From Globodera rostochiensis (lineage: Eukaryota > Nematoda > Chromadorea > Rhabditida > Heteroderidae), in contig JAEVLN010000013.1 of NCBI GenBank assembly GCA_018350325.1, positions 310,001 to 374,000 on the forward strand: a DNA stretch of 64,000 nt, in the 5' to 3' direction. The translations under genes and the position numbers were made by a program. The notes under the pieces were generated by a model. The model was not told the origin of the DNA. It did not search any database and was given only the letters and a program-made list of their open reading frames with translations. Within the stretch, counting starts at the first letter, position 1. Each line of letters opens with the position of its first letter. This document shows positions 47,801 to 58,815 of the stretch, piece by piece.

Positions 47801-50258
47801 CATTATGATGATAATCGCCAACATCTCAATTGCCGACGGCTTGTGCAACGGCACTCGTGTGCAGATCCTGCCAGGACCAAATGGTCGCCTTACGCAACAC
47901 ATCATTCGATGCCGTATCCTTTCTGGCAACAAACGTGGCAACGAACATGACCTGCACGCTGCACGCTTTGTGTTTGGTGGTGACCCAAATGCCAAACACG
48001 AAGGACTCATCAAGTGTGAGCGTGTGCAATTTCCACTTCGTCCGGGAAACGTTATGACGATCAACAAATCACAAGGTTGGAACAAAACCTGTTCAGGCCA
48101 AGCACCTTTATACATTAAGGCCAAACTTTGTCACGCGTCGGAGTTTTGCTTGACAAATCGTCCTGCTTCTCGCACGGTCAACTCTATGTTGCACTGTCCC
48201 GCGTCAAGGACGAGGCTGGCATTCGCATTTGCACAAAACAGCCAAATTTCAAGGTCAAAAATGTTGTTATGCAGGAGCTGCTGGACACAGAAGACATGGA
48301 GAATGCTCAAAAAGCGGCGGCTGTAAGAAACCAAAAAACTAAACAGTGTTTAATGACTTATAAAGGACTCAACACCGCCTCTTTCTGACAAAGGCTCGGA
48401 CTCTGATGAAGCAATGCCCGAACTTTCCAACTCCATTATGTCAACGCCAGCTTCAGGCGCATCACTTTTTAAAATACCAAAAGTGCGCCCACAAATGGAC
48501 CTTCCAGACATCACCAAAGACCAACTTCGCAAAATCACTTTGGTCAAAGGAGACATAACCAGACAAAATGTCTCCATGATTGTCAATGCCGCAAATGGCC
48601 AACTGAAGCGGGGTGCCGGAGTTGACGATGCAATCCATAGAGCATGCCAACCAGAAATGGACTGCCTACAAAGTGCACTCCAAACATTGCACACGTCCAA
48701 TGGTAGTGACTTCCCACCTGGTTCTGTGCTACTCACAGATGCTTTTGGGAATTTGCGCCAAAACGTTCAATGTAAATATTGTGCCTTTTGTTGTACTACA
48801 GAAAATGCTTAACTTTTTGCAGTCATTGCCCATGCTGTCGCTCCAAACGTTCAAGGCAGAACCCTATCTGCCGAAGACACTTCAGCTTTGAAATTGTGTT
48901 ACACCCGATCTCTGGATGGCTTAATCGAAAAAAGCGGACGAACCATTGTAAAAGAGAGTGTGACTGCTTTTTTGATTGATCATTTTAAGGCGTTTCCAAA
49001 TATTGCAATTGGAACCAATGGCTTCCCACGTGACTTGGCCGCTGCCGCTGCACTGGAGGCTATTTTAAGTTGGCTTAACACAAACGGAAACGAAGACCGA
49101 GTGCAACAAATCAACTTGGTTTCATTCCGCATACGCGACAAACTGTTGTACAGGGACCTCATTGAAATGGTATTACGTCTATTTTTATGGCTCGAACTCA
49201 AAATGTATTAAAGGCGAAGCGTCAAATTGTTTCGTCTCGGCAATCAACACCGAGGACGTCACTGACCAACACTCCAACCACAAGCCGCGCACCGACACCA
49301 CTTCCATGCCCAGTAATTGAAACACCAACTTCTATTGGCGAACCAGCAATTCGTGCACCTGTAAGATGTGTCAATGTCGAAGGAGATGGAGATTGCTTTT
49401 ACAGGTGCCACAAAATGCACAGGGTTTCAATTTCTTACAAATTACAGAGCCATTTGTTATGGACTGTTCCGGGTCGACTCAATGGCCAACTCAGACGCAC
49501 TACGTCTGGCTTCTGGTCGCATTTTGCGCACCATTCTCAACGATCCAAACTTCTTTCCTCGAGAACGCCATGCCACCCATGCCGAGTTTACGCATCAGCT
49601 GCAGCTTGCACTTTTGCCATCACCGTCCAACCTTTGGTACAACCAAACCCTCGAAGCCTACTCCCGGTTTATCGAAATACCGGCGCGAACTGGCAATGGA
49701 CGATGGGCTCAGCTTGACGACGCACACACTATAGCAATTTTGCTGCGAAGACCTGTCGTCATTCTACGACCAGCAGTCGAGGATGACATTCTTCGACAAC
49801 AGACCCCTAGGTGGAACAACACATCAATAAGGCAACGCATTGATGTGCGCTTTCCCGACGGAGAATACATGGTGCATAAATACACAATAAATTTAATTCA
49901 GTTTTCAAATTTAATAGGGAATGATACGCAACATTCCCCATGCACAATTGAATAGCTTCACGGTACGACGAACTCAACAGAACATTGTCGAAGAAAGAAC
50001 AGTTGACAATCCTATTGTGATTTGGTTCGATGGGATCGGCCATTACCAATCCATCATTTTTGTACGCTCTTCTGTGCATGCCACTAACTAATTGCGTTCT
50101 GTTTTAAGGATCCAATCGCTCCAAATGCATCTGACGGATCCGAATATATTTTTGCTCAACACATCAACACACCAGACGAATTTCTTCATATGAACCACGG
50201 TCAACAACAACAACAACTTCAGCCAGGTCCGTGTTCAAGTTCCTTCCCAGGAACTTGA
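38852..50258 (+). CDS. Helitron RepHel protein with zinc-finger, macro and OTU domains, 20+ exons
   Basis: The gene encodes the rolling-circle transposase of a Helitron. Start is MPKRRFVK, a nuclear-localisation-like first exon spliced to [12 protein letters not shown]. Order: two W..D.T+RD(D/E)FL modules (39.2 and 40.9 kb), Cys/His zinc fingers (41.3-42.5 kb), the Helitron N-terminal domain, HUH Rep with PHIHI and YLCKY, Pif1-like helicase, macro domain and OTU protease, ending FPGT-stop at 50,258. The introns I checked (helicase, helicase-macro, macro-OTU and within OTU) are 40-60 bp GT..AG and preserve frame, with no disabling lesion seen. Coding sequence is much GC-richer than the surroundings. 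The 39.16-39.22-kb intron donor and some small N-terminal exons are not settled. Confidence 0.8.
41287..42480 (+). other. Zinc-finger (RING/PHD-like) cluster of the Helitron protein
   Basis: Successive exons give [10 protein letters not shown]...[46 protein letters not shown]...CLTCKKT, and [19 protein letters not shown] with [11 protein letters not shown]. The C..C...CGHxFH pattern is RING/PHD-like. Such fingers precede the Rep domain in many Helitrons and may bind DNA or host proteins. Confidence 0.7.
42925..43860 (+). other. Helitron N-terminal domain (Helitron_like_N)
   Basis: [14 protein letters not shown]...[12 protein letters not shown] matches the conserved Cys cluster at the start of Helitron N domains, followed by [15 protein letters not shown] and [11 protein letters not shown]. 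Family assignment is from remembered motif order. Confidence 0.75.
44370..45600 (+). other. Rep (HUH) nickase domain
   Basis: The metal-binding HUH motif reads [11 protein letters not shown] (His codons at 44,777 and 44,783). The catalytic tyrosine motif [11 protein letters not shown] carries two Tyr (codons at 45,355 and 45,367) spaced as in Y2 Rep nickases of Helitrons. Both motifs are intact, so nicking and joining of single strands is plausible. Confidence 0.85.
46740..48330 (+). other. Pif1-like superfamily 1B helicase domain
   Basis: Walker [12 protein letters not shown] (about 46,758), DEISM box, [24 protein letters not shown] followed after an intron by QTLSRVGV, and [10 protein letters not shown] are all present in order. 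This is the 5'-3' helicase that unwinds the donor strand during rolling-circle transposition. Confidence 0.88.
48459..49190 (+). other. Macro (ADP-ribose-binding) domain fused after the helicase
   Basis: [20 protein letters not shown], then [28 protein letters not shown] and VIAHAVAPN match the macro-domain signature: GDIT, the NAAN catalytic-type motif, the G-x-GV loop and the HAV strand. Macro domains bind or remove ADP-ribose. The acidic Ser/Asp linker from the helicase is continuous in frame, so this is a fusion, not a neighbouring gene. Confidence 0.8.
49350..50090 (+). other. OTU cysteine protease domain
   Basis: [12 protein letters not shown] splices to [12 protein letters not shown], giving the OTU D-G-D-C active site (Cys codon at 49,394). 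The catalytic histidine lies in [11 protein letters not shown] (CAT at 50,041). OTU domains cleave ubiquitin chains and are known in some Helitron/Helentron proteins. A Thr/Pro/Ser-rich linker joins it to the macro domain. Confidence 0.82.
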
Positions 50259-50430
50259 CCATTGGCTCTACCAGCTACCGTGACAAAAACTGTTAGCACC
50301 CCCTGCGGTGTGGGGGTACGGATATGTCACGGTGGTGCCAGTGGAAGCGGATACACCGTCTGGTATATGGACAAAACTTCAACTACAACACCATCACAGG
50401 GGCACACAACGGCCAGTTTAAAAAGGGGCT
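50221..50430 (+). ncRNA. Structured element, copy 1 (3' end of the Helitron gene)
   Basis: Nested pairings: AGCCA/TGGCT; hairpin TCAAGTTCC/GGAACTTGA; outer TACCAG/CTGGTA; ACCGTGACA/TGTCACGGT; ACCCCC/GGGGGT; CGGTG/CACCG; ending near GGCCAGTTTAAA. Copy 2 keeps the same stems with altered bases, which supports a selected fold. It overlaps the last 12 codons of the gene and its 3' UTR. Confidence 0.55.
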
Positions 50431-50852
50431 AAAATTTCAAAATCAATTCCATGTCTAAAATTTTAATTTGTACTACTTTTCGCATCCGTTTTGTTTTTAA
50501 ATTCAAAAATATCCCAAACTTTACATAAATATTTCTACTTTTCTCATTCTTCATTCTCTAAAATCCTATTGAAGCTTTCGGACTAAACATTTTAGAATGG
50601 TTTTTGACTTTATTTTGAGATCCGAAAGGGGCCAGGGGGGGCTGTTTTTTTAAAGCACGCTCAACACACCTGCGGAACATCATCAATTTCAACAACAAAC
50701 GACAAACCAACACATTAACAAAGCACTTCAACCACCACATCATTTTCTGTCAACAAAAAACAACAACAACAACATCTTTTTGCTCACATCATTGCCACAT
50801 CCAACAACTTTTTTACTACACAACGAAAACAACAACAACAACACCAACATCA

Positions 50853-51050
50853 GCCAGGTCCGTGTACAAGTGCCCAAAAAAGGTGCTTGATTCATTGGCT
50901 CTACCAGCTGCCGTGACAGAAACCGTTAGTACCCCCTGCGGTGTGGGGGCACGGATAAGTTACGGCGGTGCCAATGGAAACGGATTCACCGCCTGGTAAG
51001 GAAGCGGGGAGGACTAACAGGAGGCCAGTTTAAATAGGGGCACAAAAATC
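50853..51050 (+). ncRNA. Structured element, copy 2
   Basis: A roughly 200-bp relative of 50,221-50,430. Stems are retained with compensating or wobble changes: CAAGTGCC/GGTGCTTG, TACCAG/CTGGTA, GCCGTGAC/GTTACGGC, GGCGGTG/CACCGCC. It is preceded by a CAA-repeat and QPGPC-coding remnant like copy 1, so it derives from a second 3' end. Confidence 0.55.
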
Positions 51051-51774
51051 CAAAAAAAATTAATAGATTTGTTTTAAAACAAGCCCATCCATAACACATT
51101 TCTAATTTTTGCAAAAAAAAACAATGCAACGACATGACACAAATTCGAGGGGACTACAAGCTTTACAATTTTTGACAAAACAAAACATCACTAAAAATTC
51201 ATGGGGACTACAAGTTTTACAAATTTTGACTCCAATTTTCGAAAGGGAGGGAGGGGGGGTGCCTCGCTAAAGAGACTACCTTCACGTGGTGCGAGGCGTG
51301 AGTACTTATTCTGTCAAATGAATAAGGAAACTAAAAGTCTCAAAAAATGTATAGGCAGCTACAAATAAACTTAATAATATTACTCAAACAAAAAAACTTT
51401 AAAATTTTTCCAAGTTTTTCTAATAATTATTGGTCAAAATGACCAATCTTTTTTTTGTTGGAATCAGCGTTGTAAGCTGATTCGAAATATATACACCTTG
51501 ATTAACAAAAATTGAAAAAGGGCAAAAAAAATTTTGTTTAAATTTTGGACTGAAAATTCGGGCATTAAAATCAGACCTTTTTTGGGAGCAGAGTCTGACA
51601 TTAATTGCTTATTATTCTGAAAAATGTCTGACATTCTAACAAAGCCTATTAAAAGTCTGCTTAGACAAAATAAAAAAAAAATTTTTTCAAAAAATTTTTC
51701 TAACTTTTTTTTCAAATACCACAAACTCCTAGCAACAGCATCTACCCAACATCTCAGGCATGCCCGCGCGCCGA
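51051..51774. other. 3' region of the autonomous Helitron, no gene
   Basis: AT-rich, with GGGGACTACAAGTTTTACAA repeated (51,150 and 51,208) and one diverged 150-bp-array unit near 51,440-51,700. The final 22 bp before CTAG match the family tail. Confidence 0.5.
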
Positions 51775-52463
51775 CTAGTTATCTCTACATAAAGAAATAG
51801 GGGCTCTCCAACACAAATCCAATTTCGCCTCAGGAATGGTTGGATGCACGGCTTAGCTTTTGCTTGCCAAGTTGTAGAGGAGCTCGCGGGCCACAAAAAA
51901 CACCGCGGTCGCATAGGTACTTTTGTGGCAAAATTTTGCACAAAAGTGATCAGAAGTTTTGATCAGTCAACTTTTTGACGGCTCTCGCGGTGTGCAGCCT
52001 GGCAGCGCATCTGCACTGGCCAAGTGTCGCTGGGGAAAAGATGCGGCCGGGGATTGCGCAACTTTTAAAAAAAAAATTATGGCGATTGGACAAATTTGAA
52101 GGGGTGACCCCCCCTTCTACCCCTGGCCTGATCGGCATCTGATCAGTAGGGGCGCTGCGCGAGATTTGACTTTTTTTACCGTTTCACCCTAAAAACTGAG
52201 TTGGTGGGGTAGTTTGATGTGCTGATTACGAATATGGTGGAAATTTTTGGGTCCGGACAAAGTGCCGACAACTTTTTGGACAAAGTGTCGAAATTGTTGC
52301 TGGGATGGATAAAATTTGGTAGTGTTAGGTATTTTACTGCGCTGATCACGAATATAAAGCTCTTTTTTTACTCCAGACAAAGTGTCGACACCTTTTGGAC
52401 AACATGCCTCGCCTGTGTTGCCTTGCCCGCTGTGGTGCGCGCCTTGCCGAGTGAGCGTCAAAA

Positions 52464-52578
52464 TTCGCCTGGGTTTTCGCTTCTGTGTTTTCAGCCGTCG
52501 TCTTGCGTCTGGAACGCGCGAAGCGCGTTCCAGACGCAAGACGACGGCTGAAAACACAGAAGCGAAAACCCTGGCGAA
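52464..52578. repeat. 56-bp palindrome with GAA loop, second copy
   Basis: Essentially identical to 32,476-32,590, including the single arm mismatch, so the palindrome is being kept or was copied very recently. Confidence 0.95.
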
Positions 52579-52784
52579 CATATCTGCTTTTCGTCAATTC
52601 ATACAACAGATTCAACTGAGTCCATTAAGCTTATTCGACGTGCGCGAGCGAGGGAGCGAAGCGGAGCGAGCGAAGCGAGCGTAGCGTAGCGACCGAGCGA
52701 GTGCACGGAGAGATGTGAGAATGACCGACTCACTACATTCTATGACTTTAAAAATAAAAACAACACTACCAATTTTACTTACGC

Positions 52785-53580
52785 CCCCTCTTACATTCAC
52801 AACCCGCTTTTTAAACCCCTCCCCCACCCATTCCCTTGCCCTCTTCCGCTTCTCCCCCTCCCACCTTTCAACTCCTCTTTTTTTTACCCGCCTCCCCACC
52901 TTTTCCCTGTACTCCTCCTTCCCATTTTCTCTTCCTGTTCTACCCTCCCTCCCCCCCACCTCCTCAATTATTCCCCCCCCCCCTTTCCCTCCTTCTGCTT
53001 TACCCTGCCACCCTCCCCTTCGCCTCCATCAAATGCCCCCCCGGAACACGACCACGCATCCCTCCCCCTCACCTCTTTTTGCCCAAATTTTACTTACGAC
53101 CCCTCTTACATTCACACCCCGTTTTTAACCCCCCCCCCTCTATAATCTCGCCCCGTACGCCGTGACCACTACCCCACCCCTCTTTTTCCTTACCTCATTA
53201 CCCTACTCCTTCTCCCCCTTTCTCTTTCTCCTCCTCTCCATTCCCTCCTTCACCACCCCCCCCCCGCTTTCTCCTTCACCCCCCCCCCTTTTCCTCCGTA
53301 CCTCTTCCCCTTCTCTCTCCTCCACCCTTTTACCTCCTCCCTTTCTTCACCCCCCCCCCTTTTCCCTCTTCCCCTTCTCCCCCTCACATTCCCGCCATCT
53401 CTTCCAATTCCTCTCGCCTCCTCCCCCCCCCCCCCCCCAAGAAATGCGAAACCACCCCCTTCCTCCTCCGCCTTTCCTCTTCCCTGCCTATCATCCCCCT
53501 TCCCCTCCTCTCTCCTTCGCCTCCCCTTTTCACTGCTCTGTATTCCGTCCTCCATTCCCACCCCCCTTCCCCACGCTTTT
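52785..53580. repeat. Pyrimidine (C/T) tract, second copy
   Basis: C/T low-complexity sequence. Open frames of 95-152 codons on both strands (Pro/Ser-rich on plus, Gly/Arg-rich on minus) are consequences of composition. Confidence 0.9.
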
Positions 53581-53599
53581 TGCTCTTTATAAATATATC

Positions 53600-55205
53600 A
53601 ACTTTGTTGGACAAAATTGAAAAGAAAAATTTTAATTTTCCTGTTTTTTTTGCCAAACTTGAACAAGGCATAACTTTTGTAATTTTATCACTAGGCTCTC
53701 AAAATTTAGGGTTGTTAGAATCAGCGGTTTTTTGCGCTTTCTTTTCATATAAACTTTGTTGGATAAAAGTGAAAAAGGAAAATTTTAATTTTCCTGTTTT
53801 TTTGGCCAAACTTGAACAAAGCATAACTATTGTAATTTTATCACTAGGCTCTCAAAATTTAGTTTATTAGAATCAGCGTTTTTTTGCGCTTTCTACTCAT
53901 ATAAACTTTGTTGCATAAAAGTGAAAAAGAAAATTTTAATTTTCCTGTTTTTAGCCAAACTTGAACAAAGCATAACTTTTGTAATTTTATCACTAGGCTC
54001 TCAAAATTTAGGTTGTTAGAATCAGCGGTTTTTTCCGCTTTCTTATCATATAAAGTTTGTTGGACAAAAGTGAAAAATAAAAATTTTAATTTTTTAATTT
54101 TTTGGCCAAATTTGAACAAAGCATAACTTTTGTAATTTTATCACCAAGCTCTCAAAATTTAGTTCGTTAGAATCAGCGTTTTTTGCGCTTTCTACAGATA
54201 TAAAGTTTGTTGGACAAAAGTGAAAAATAAAAATTTTAATTTTTTAATTTTTTGGCCAAATTTGAACAAAGCATAACTTTTGTAATTTTATCACCAAGCT
54301 CTCAAAATTTAGTTCGTTAGAATCAGCGTTTTTTGCGCTTTCTACACATATAAAGTTTGTTGAAAAATTGTTAAAAAGAAAAATTTTCAATTTTCAATTT
54401 TTTATCAAACTTGACCAAACAATAACTTGGCCAATTTTATTACCAGGTGCTTAAAGTTTATATGGTTAAAATCAGTTTTTTCCCCTCTTTCTACACATAT
54501 AAAGATTGTTGGCGAAAAGTGAAAAATAAAAATTTTAATTTCCCAACTTTTTCCCCAAACTTGATCAAAGCATAACTTTTGTAATTTTATCACCAAGCTC
54601 TCAAAATTTAGTTGTTAGAATCAGCGTTTTTTGCGCTTTCTACAGATATAAAGTTTGTTGGACAAAAGTGAAAAATAAAAATTTTAATTTTTTAATTTTT
54701 TGGCCAAATTTGAACAAAGCATAACTTTTGTAATTTTATCACCAAGCTCTCAAAATTTTGTTCGTTAGAATCAGCGTTTTTTGCGCTTTCTACAGATATA
54801 AAGTTGGTGGACAAAAGTGAAAAATAAAAATTTTAATTTTTTAATTTTTTGGCCAAATTTGAACAAAGCATAACTTTTGTAATTTTATCACCAAGCTCTT
54901 AAAATTTAGTTCGTTAGAATCAGCGTTTTTTGCGCTTTCTAAACATATAAAGTTTGTTGGACAAAAGTGAAAAATAAAAATTTTCATTTTTTAATTTTTA
55001 GCCCAAATTTGAACAAATCATAACTTTTGTAATTTTATCACTAGGCTCTCAAAATTTAGGTTGTTAGAATCAGCGTTTTTTGCGCTTTCTACTCATATAA
55101 ACTTTGTTGGATAAAAGTGAAGAAGAAAAATTTTAATTTTCCTGTTTTTGGGCCAAACTTGAACAAATCATAACTTTTGTAATTTTATCACCAAGCTCTC
55201 TTGGG
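53600..55205. repeat. 150-bp tandem array, about 11 copies
   Basis: Same unit as 33,320-34,430 (GTTAGAATCAGCG spacing about 148-150 bp). Neighbouring units from 54,150 to 54,960 are nearly identical, indicating recent local amplification. Confidence 0.92.
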
Positions 55206-55254
55206 GTTCAGAACCGCCGGCCTGAAAATGTTTGTTTTACATTTTTAAGCATAG

Positions 55255-55520
55255 AAATAGGGCGAGTGGGCGGAGCCGCCCGCTGTTATGCGAGGGGGGA
55301 GAAGGTGGGCGGAGCCGACCGCTGTTAAGAGAGGGGGGGGGGGAAGGTGTGCGGAGCTGATCGCTTTTAAGAGGGTGGGGGGAAGGTGGGCGGAGCCGAC
55401 CGCTGTTAAGAGAGCGGGGGCCAGATGGGCGGCGGCCTCCCTCCCCCCCCCCCCGACTGGCCGTTGTTAAGCGAGCGAGGGGAGAGTGGGCGGCGGTGCC
55501 GACCGCCGATAAGCGCGCAG
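55255..55520. repeat. GC-rich minisatellite GGGCGGAGCCGACCGCTGTTAAG
   Basis: Imperfect copies of GTGGGCGGAGCCGACC with GCTGTTAAGAGAG. The block from TTGGGGTTCAGAACCGCC through this array is repeated at 62,655-63,020. Confidence 0.88.
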
Positions 55521-55966
55521 GGGGAGAGTGCGCGGCATCGCCCGCGGAAACAATCCAACGCACAAGTTGTTTAACGCATAACTCCGCGAGTTTTGGTCCG
55601 AATCGTGCAAACTTTTTTTTGTTCGAACCGTCTCTTAAACTGCTAGAGACAGCCCTCCTCTATTCACAGGCATGCCCGCGCGCCGGTAGAGAAAGAGAGG
55701 GGAGTGGGCCTTGCCCGGTGTAAAGCCAGGGAAAGAAGGGGAAAAGGCCTTGCCCGCTCTAAAAGGCAGGGAAAGAGAGGGGAAGGGGCTTGCCCGGTGT
55801 AAAAGACAGCGAAAGAAAGGGGAAGGGGCTTGGCCGATGGTAAAAGAGTGAGAGACAAAAAAAAAATTAATTTTTGAAAAAAAAATTCTCAAAATTATTT
55901 GTTTCCTCAAAACCGCTAGGCTCAGCCCTCTTCTATTCCCATGCATGCCCGCGCGCCGACTAGTTA

Positions 55967-57152
55967 TCTCTACATAAAGAAATAGGGGCTCTCCAACCAA
56001 AACCGAGTTGTGAACAAAAGATGGCTGGATGTATGGCTTAACTTTTGCTTGCAAAGTTGTAGAGGAGCTCGCGGGCGACAAAAAACACCGGACGCGCTTG
56101 GGTATTTTTGTGGCAAAATTTTCCGCAAAAGTGATCAGAAGTTTTGATCAGTCAACTTTTTGACGCTTTTCGCGGCGTGCAGCTTGGCAGCGCATCTGCA
56201 CTGAGCAAGTGTCGCTGGGTAAAAGATGCGGCCGGGGATTGCGCAACTTTTAAAAAAAAAATTATGGCGATTGGACAAATTTGAAGGGGTGACCCCCCTT
56301 GTACCCCTGGCCTGATCAGCATTTGATCAGTAGGGGCTCTGCGCGAGATTTGACTTTTTTTACCGTATCCGCCTCAAAACAAAGTTGGAGGGGTAGTTTG
56401 ATGTGCTGATTACGAATATGGTGGAAATTTTGGTCTACAGACAAAGTGTCGACAATTTTTTGACAAAGTGTCGAAATAGTGGTTGGGAAGGGTGAAATTT
56501 GGTATGGTTGGGTATTTTGACGCGCTGAGCACGAATATAAAGGTCTTTTTTTAGTCCAGACAAAGTGTCGACACCCTTTGGACAAAGTGCCTAAGAGCGC
56601 TTGCCCGCCGTATAAGGTGGCGCGAGAGGGGAAGGTGCTTGCCCGGTGTAAAAGGCAGAGAGAGAAAGGGGAGGGGGCTTGCCCGCTGTTAAAGCCAGAG
56701 AGAGAGGGGAAGGGGCTTGCCCGGTGTAAAAAGAGAAAGAGAGGGGAGTGGGCCTTGCCCGGTGTAAAGGGAGGGAGAGAGAGGGGAGTGGGGCTTGCCC
56801 GGTGTAAAAGGCAGAGAAAGAGAGGGGAGTGGGCCTTGCCCGGTGTAAAAGGCAGGGAAAGAGAGGGGAGTAGGGCTTGCCCGGTGTAAAAGCAGAGAAA
56901 GAGAGGGGAAGGGGCTTGCCGGTGTAAAAGGCAGAGGAAGAGAGGGGAAGGGGCTTGCCCGGTGTAAAAGGCAGAGAAAGAGAGGGCAAGGAGCTTGCCC
57001 GGTGTAAAAGCCAGAGAGAAAGAGGGGAGAAGGCAGGGAGAGAAAATAAAAAAAAATTTTTTTTTACAAAATTTATTTAAACCACAAATTAAACCACAAA
57101 CTCGCTAGGCTCAGCCCTCTTCTATTCCCATGCATGCCCGCGCGCCGACTAG
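55967..57152 (+). mobile_element. Non-autonomous Helitron-like unit, 1.19 kb
   Basis: TCTCTACATAAAG start, family head to about 56,600, 40-bp minisatellite (56,585-57,030), tail ending CTAG. Architecture identical to 30,734-31,790. Confidence 0.6.
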
Positions 57153-57155
57153 TTA

Positions 57156-58812
57156 TCTGTATATAAAAAAAACGGGGAGGCCCATCATAAATCAAGTTGG
57201 ATCATCATCTCTTCCCGCATGTAGAGCTTAGCTTTTTTTTAAACGAAAGAGGAGCTCATTTAGAAACTTTTGAACCCCGCAGAATAAAATGACTATTAAC
57301 ATTTATTTTTGGCAAAATGCCGTCGAACATTTTTAGCGCAGGTCCGCCCCTGTGCTGGCCGCCCTTTGACCCCCCCACAACTTTTTTGCGCGCATCACCA
57401 CCCAAATGGTACTGCTTACGCATACGTAGTGCACGGGACGGCGCACATTCTGCCACCCGCCCTGTACTTCTCCGACCGTTGTGTCACCCGCTACGCTAAA
57501 TGTCCGAAAGTGCCGAAAATGGCACTTTTTCACTTTGCCCCCTATGGCGTGCGCACCATCCACCGTGGAGGTGCATGTTCGCTTATTGAAACGTACAGTT
57601 TTACGCGCTGCATCTTTTGAGCTATCAAGTATGTACAGCGCGATGGCACGTGCCGAGTTATGCTCAGCCAAAGTGCCAAAAACGGCTTGGCCCTCTCCTG
57701 GGTGGAACTCGCTTCATTTTATGCGCAGCCTCCTGAAACAAAGTCCGCTGGATTCGCCGTAAAATTTGCTACAACTCTTCTTCACATGCCTGAACTGCTT
57801 GAACAAGTTGGAGTGGTGATTTGGTGCATGGAATGGTTTATGGCTATAATGACAATGGCGGTGACTTGGATGTGCTCTAGCCCCCCCTGGGGCCCCCTGG
57901 GGTTCAAATCCGCCCGACTGAAAATGTTTTTTTTAGCTTTTTTACGCAACAATATGCTTGGGAAATATTTTTAATAAATATAAAAATTTTGTTCTGCATT
58001 TTTTAAAATTAAATTTGCCTTTGTGGCGTCAAAATATGAATTGCTAAAAAAATAAAACTTCAAAAAAACACATTTAAATTCATTTTTATTTCGTATAACA
58101 ATGCGAAGCCTTCCGCAAAAATGTTTAAATTGCTTATTGAATATTCCTACATCCTCCGGAACAAATTGGGTTGCAATTTTCAAAAATTAAAATTTTTTCC
58201 AAATTTGGCCAAAATTCCGCTTCCTCAAATTTGAATAAAGCTTTCAAAATTCATAACTCTCTTCAAACTCATGCTATTCACATCAAATAAATCTTATTAA
58301 ATGTAGAAAATTATGCTCTATTTTTAATGCCTAATACAATTTAGTCTTGCTTATGCCAATTTTTCGGATTTTTTAAAAATTTCAATAAAAAATTTATAAC
58401 TTTTTTTAGGGAGAAAATTTTCGCAATCTAATTGCTTAATAAAATAGCTAATTTTACGCTCTACAAAAGTTTACGTGAGTTCCAGTTTCTATCTTTGCTC
58501 ACTCTTGAGTTATAGTGAAATCAATGCTTTTGGTTTACCCGACCAAAGGGGGACCCTTTTGTTTGCTTCTCTGCAATTTGCCCAGCCATAACTCCGCCAG
58601 TTTTGGTCCAATTTTAACAAACTTTTTTTTGTTAGAATCAGCCTTTAACGCTGATTCGAAATATATAAAAATTGGTTGACAAATGTGAGAAATAAAATTT
58701 TTTTTTTTTAATTTTTGCATAATCTTTTTATGCCACAACCCAAACTGGCTAGAGACAGCGTTCATCTATTCACAGACCTCCTCTATTCACAGGCATGCCC
58801 GCGCGCCGACTA
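57156..58812 (+). mobile_element. Non-autonomous Helitron-like unit, second subfamily, 1.66 kb
   Basis: Starts TCTGTATATAAAAAAAACGG. The internal sequence (about 57,160-58,560) is nearly identical to 60,796-62,240. Ends with the common tail but CTA instead of CTAG before TTATC. Short frames shared by both copies simply reflect DNA identity; none resembles a known protein. Confidence 0.5.
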
Positions 58813-58815
58813 TTA

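Larger units (their letters stand above)
31794..51778 (+). mobile_element. Putative full-length autonomous Helitron, 20 kb
   Basis: It begins TCTCTACATAAAG right after the CTAG of unit 1 (separated by TTA) and the next unit boundary with the same tail (CATGCCCGCG...GACTAG) is at 51,778. Between them are the family head, a 56-bp palindrome, a pyrimidine tract, a 150-bp array and the RepHel-macro-OTU gene (38,852-50,258). Sharing both ends with the non-coding units on either side supports treating it as their autonomous relative. I do not see a textbook GC-rich hairpin just before CTAG, so the exact 3' end is provisional. Confidence 0.55.
51782..55963 (+). mobile_element. Non-autonomous Helitron-like unit, 4.2 kb
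   Basis: It contains, in order, the family head (to about 52,405), the 56-bp palindrome (52,464-52,578), a pyrimidine tract, the 150-bp array, a GC-rich minisatellite (55,255-55,520), a partial internal tail (about 55,640-55,684), a short 40-bp minisatellite and the tail ending CTAG. No gene. Confidence 0.55.

Noticed and set aside
50200..50258. 2A-like QPGP sequence at the end of the Helitron protein
   Set aside because: The 2A consensus needs D-x-E-x-N-P-G-P; here Gln replaces Asn and the upstream residues do not fit.
52612..53671. Long Pro/Ser-rich and Gly/Arg-rich frames
   Set aside because: Pure C/T tract; both strands are open only because of base composition.
57256..57974. Frames shared by 57.2-58.0 and 60.9-61.7 kb
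   Set aside because: Identity reflects near-identical DNA repeats; overlapping frames on both strands are equally kept and none looks like a known protein.
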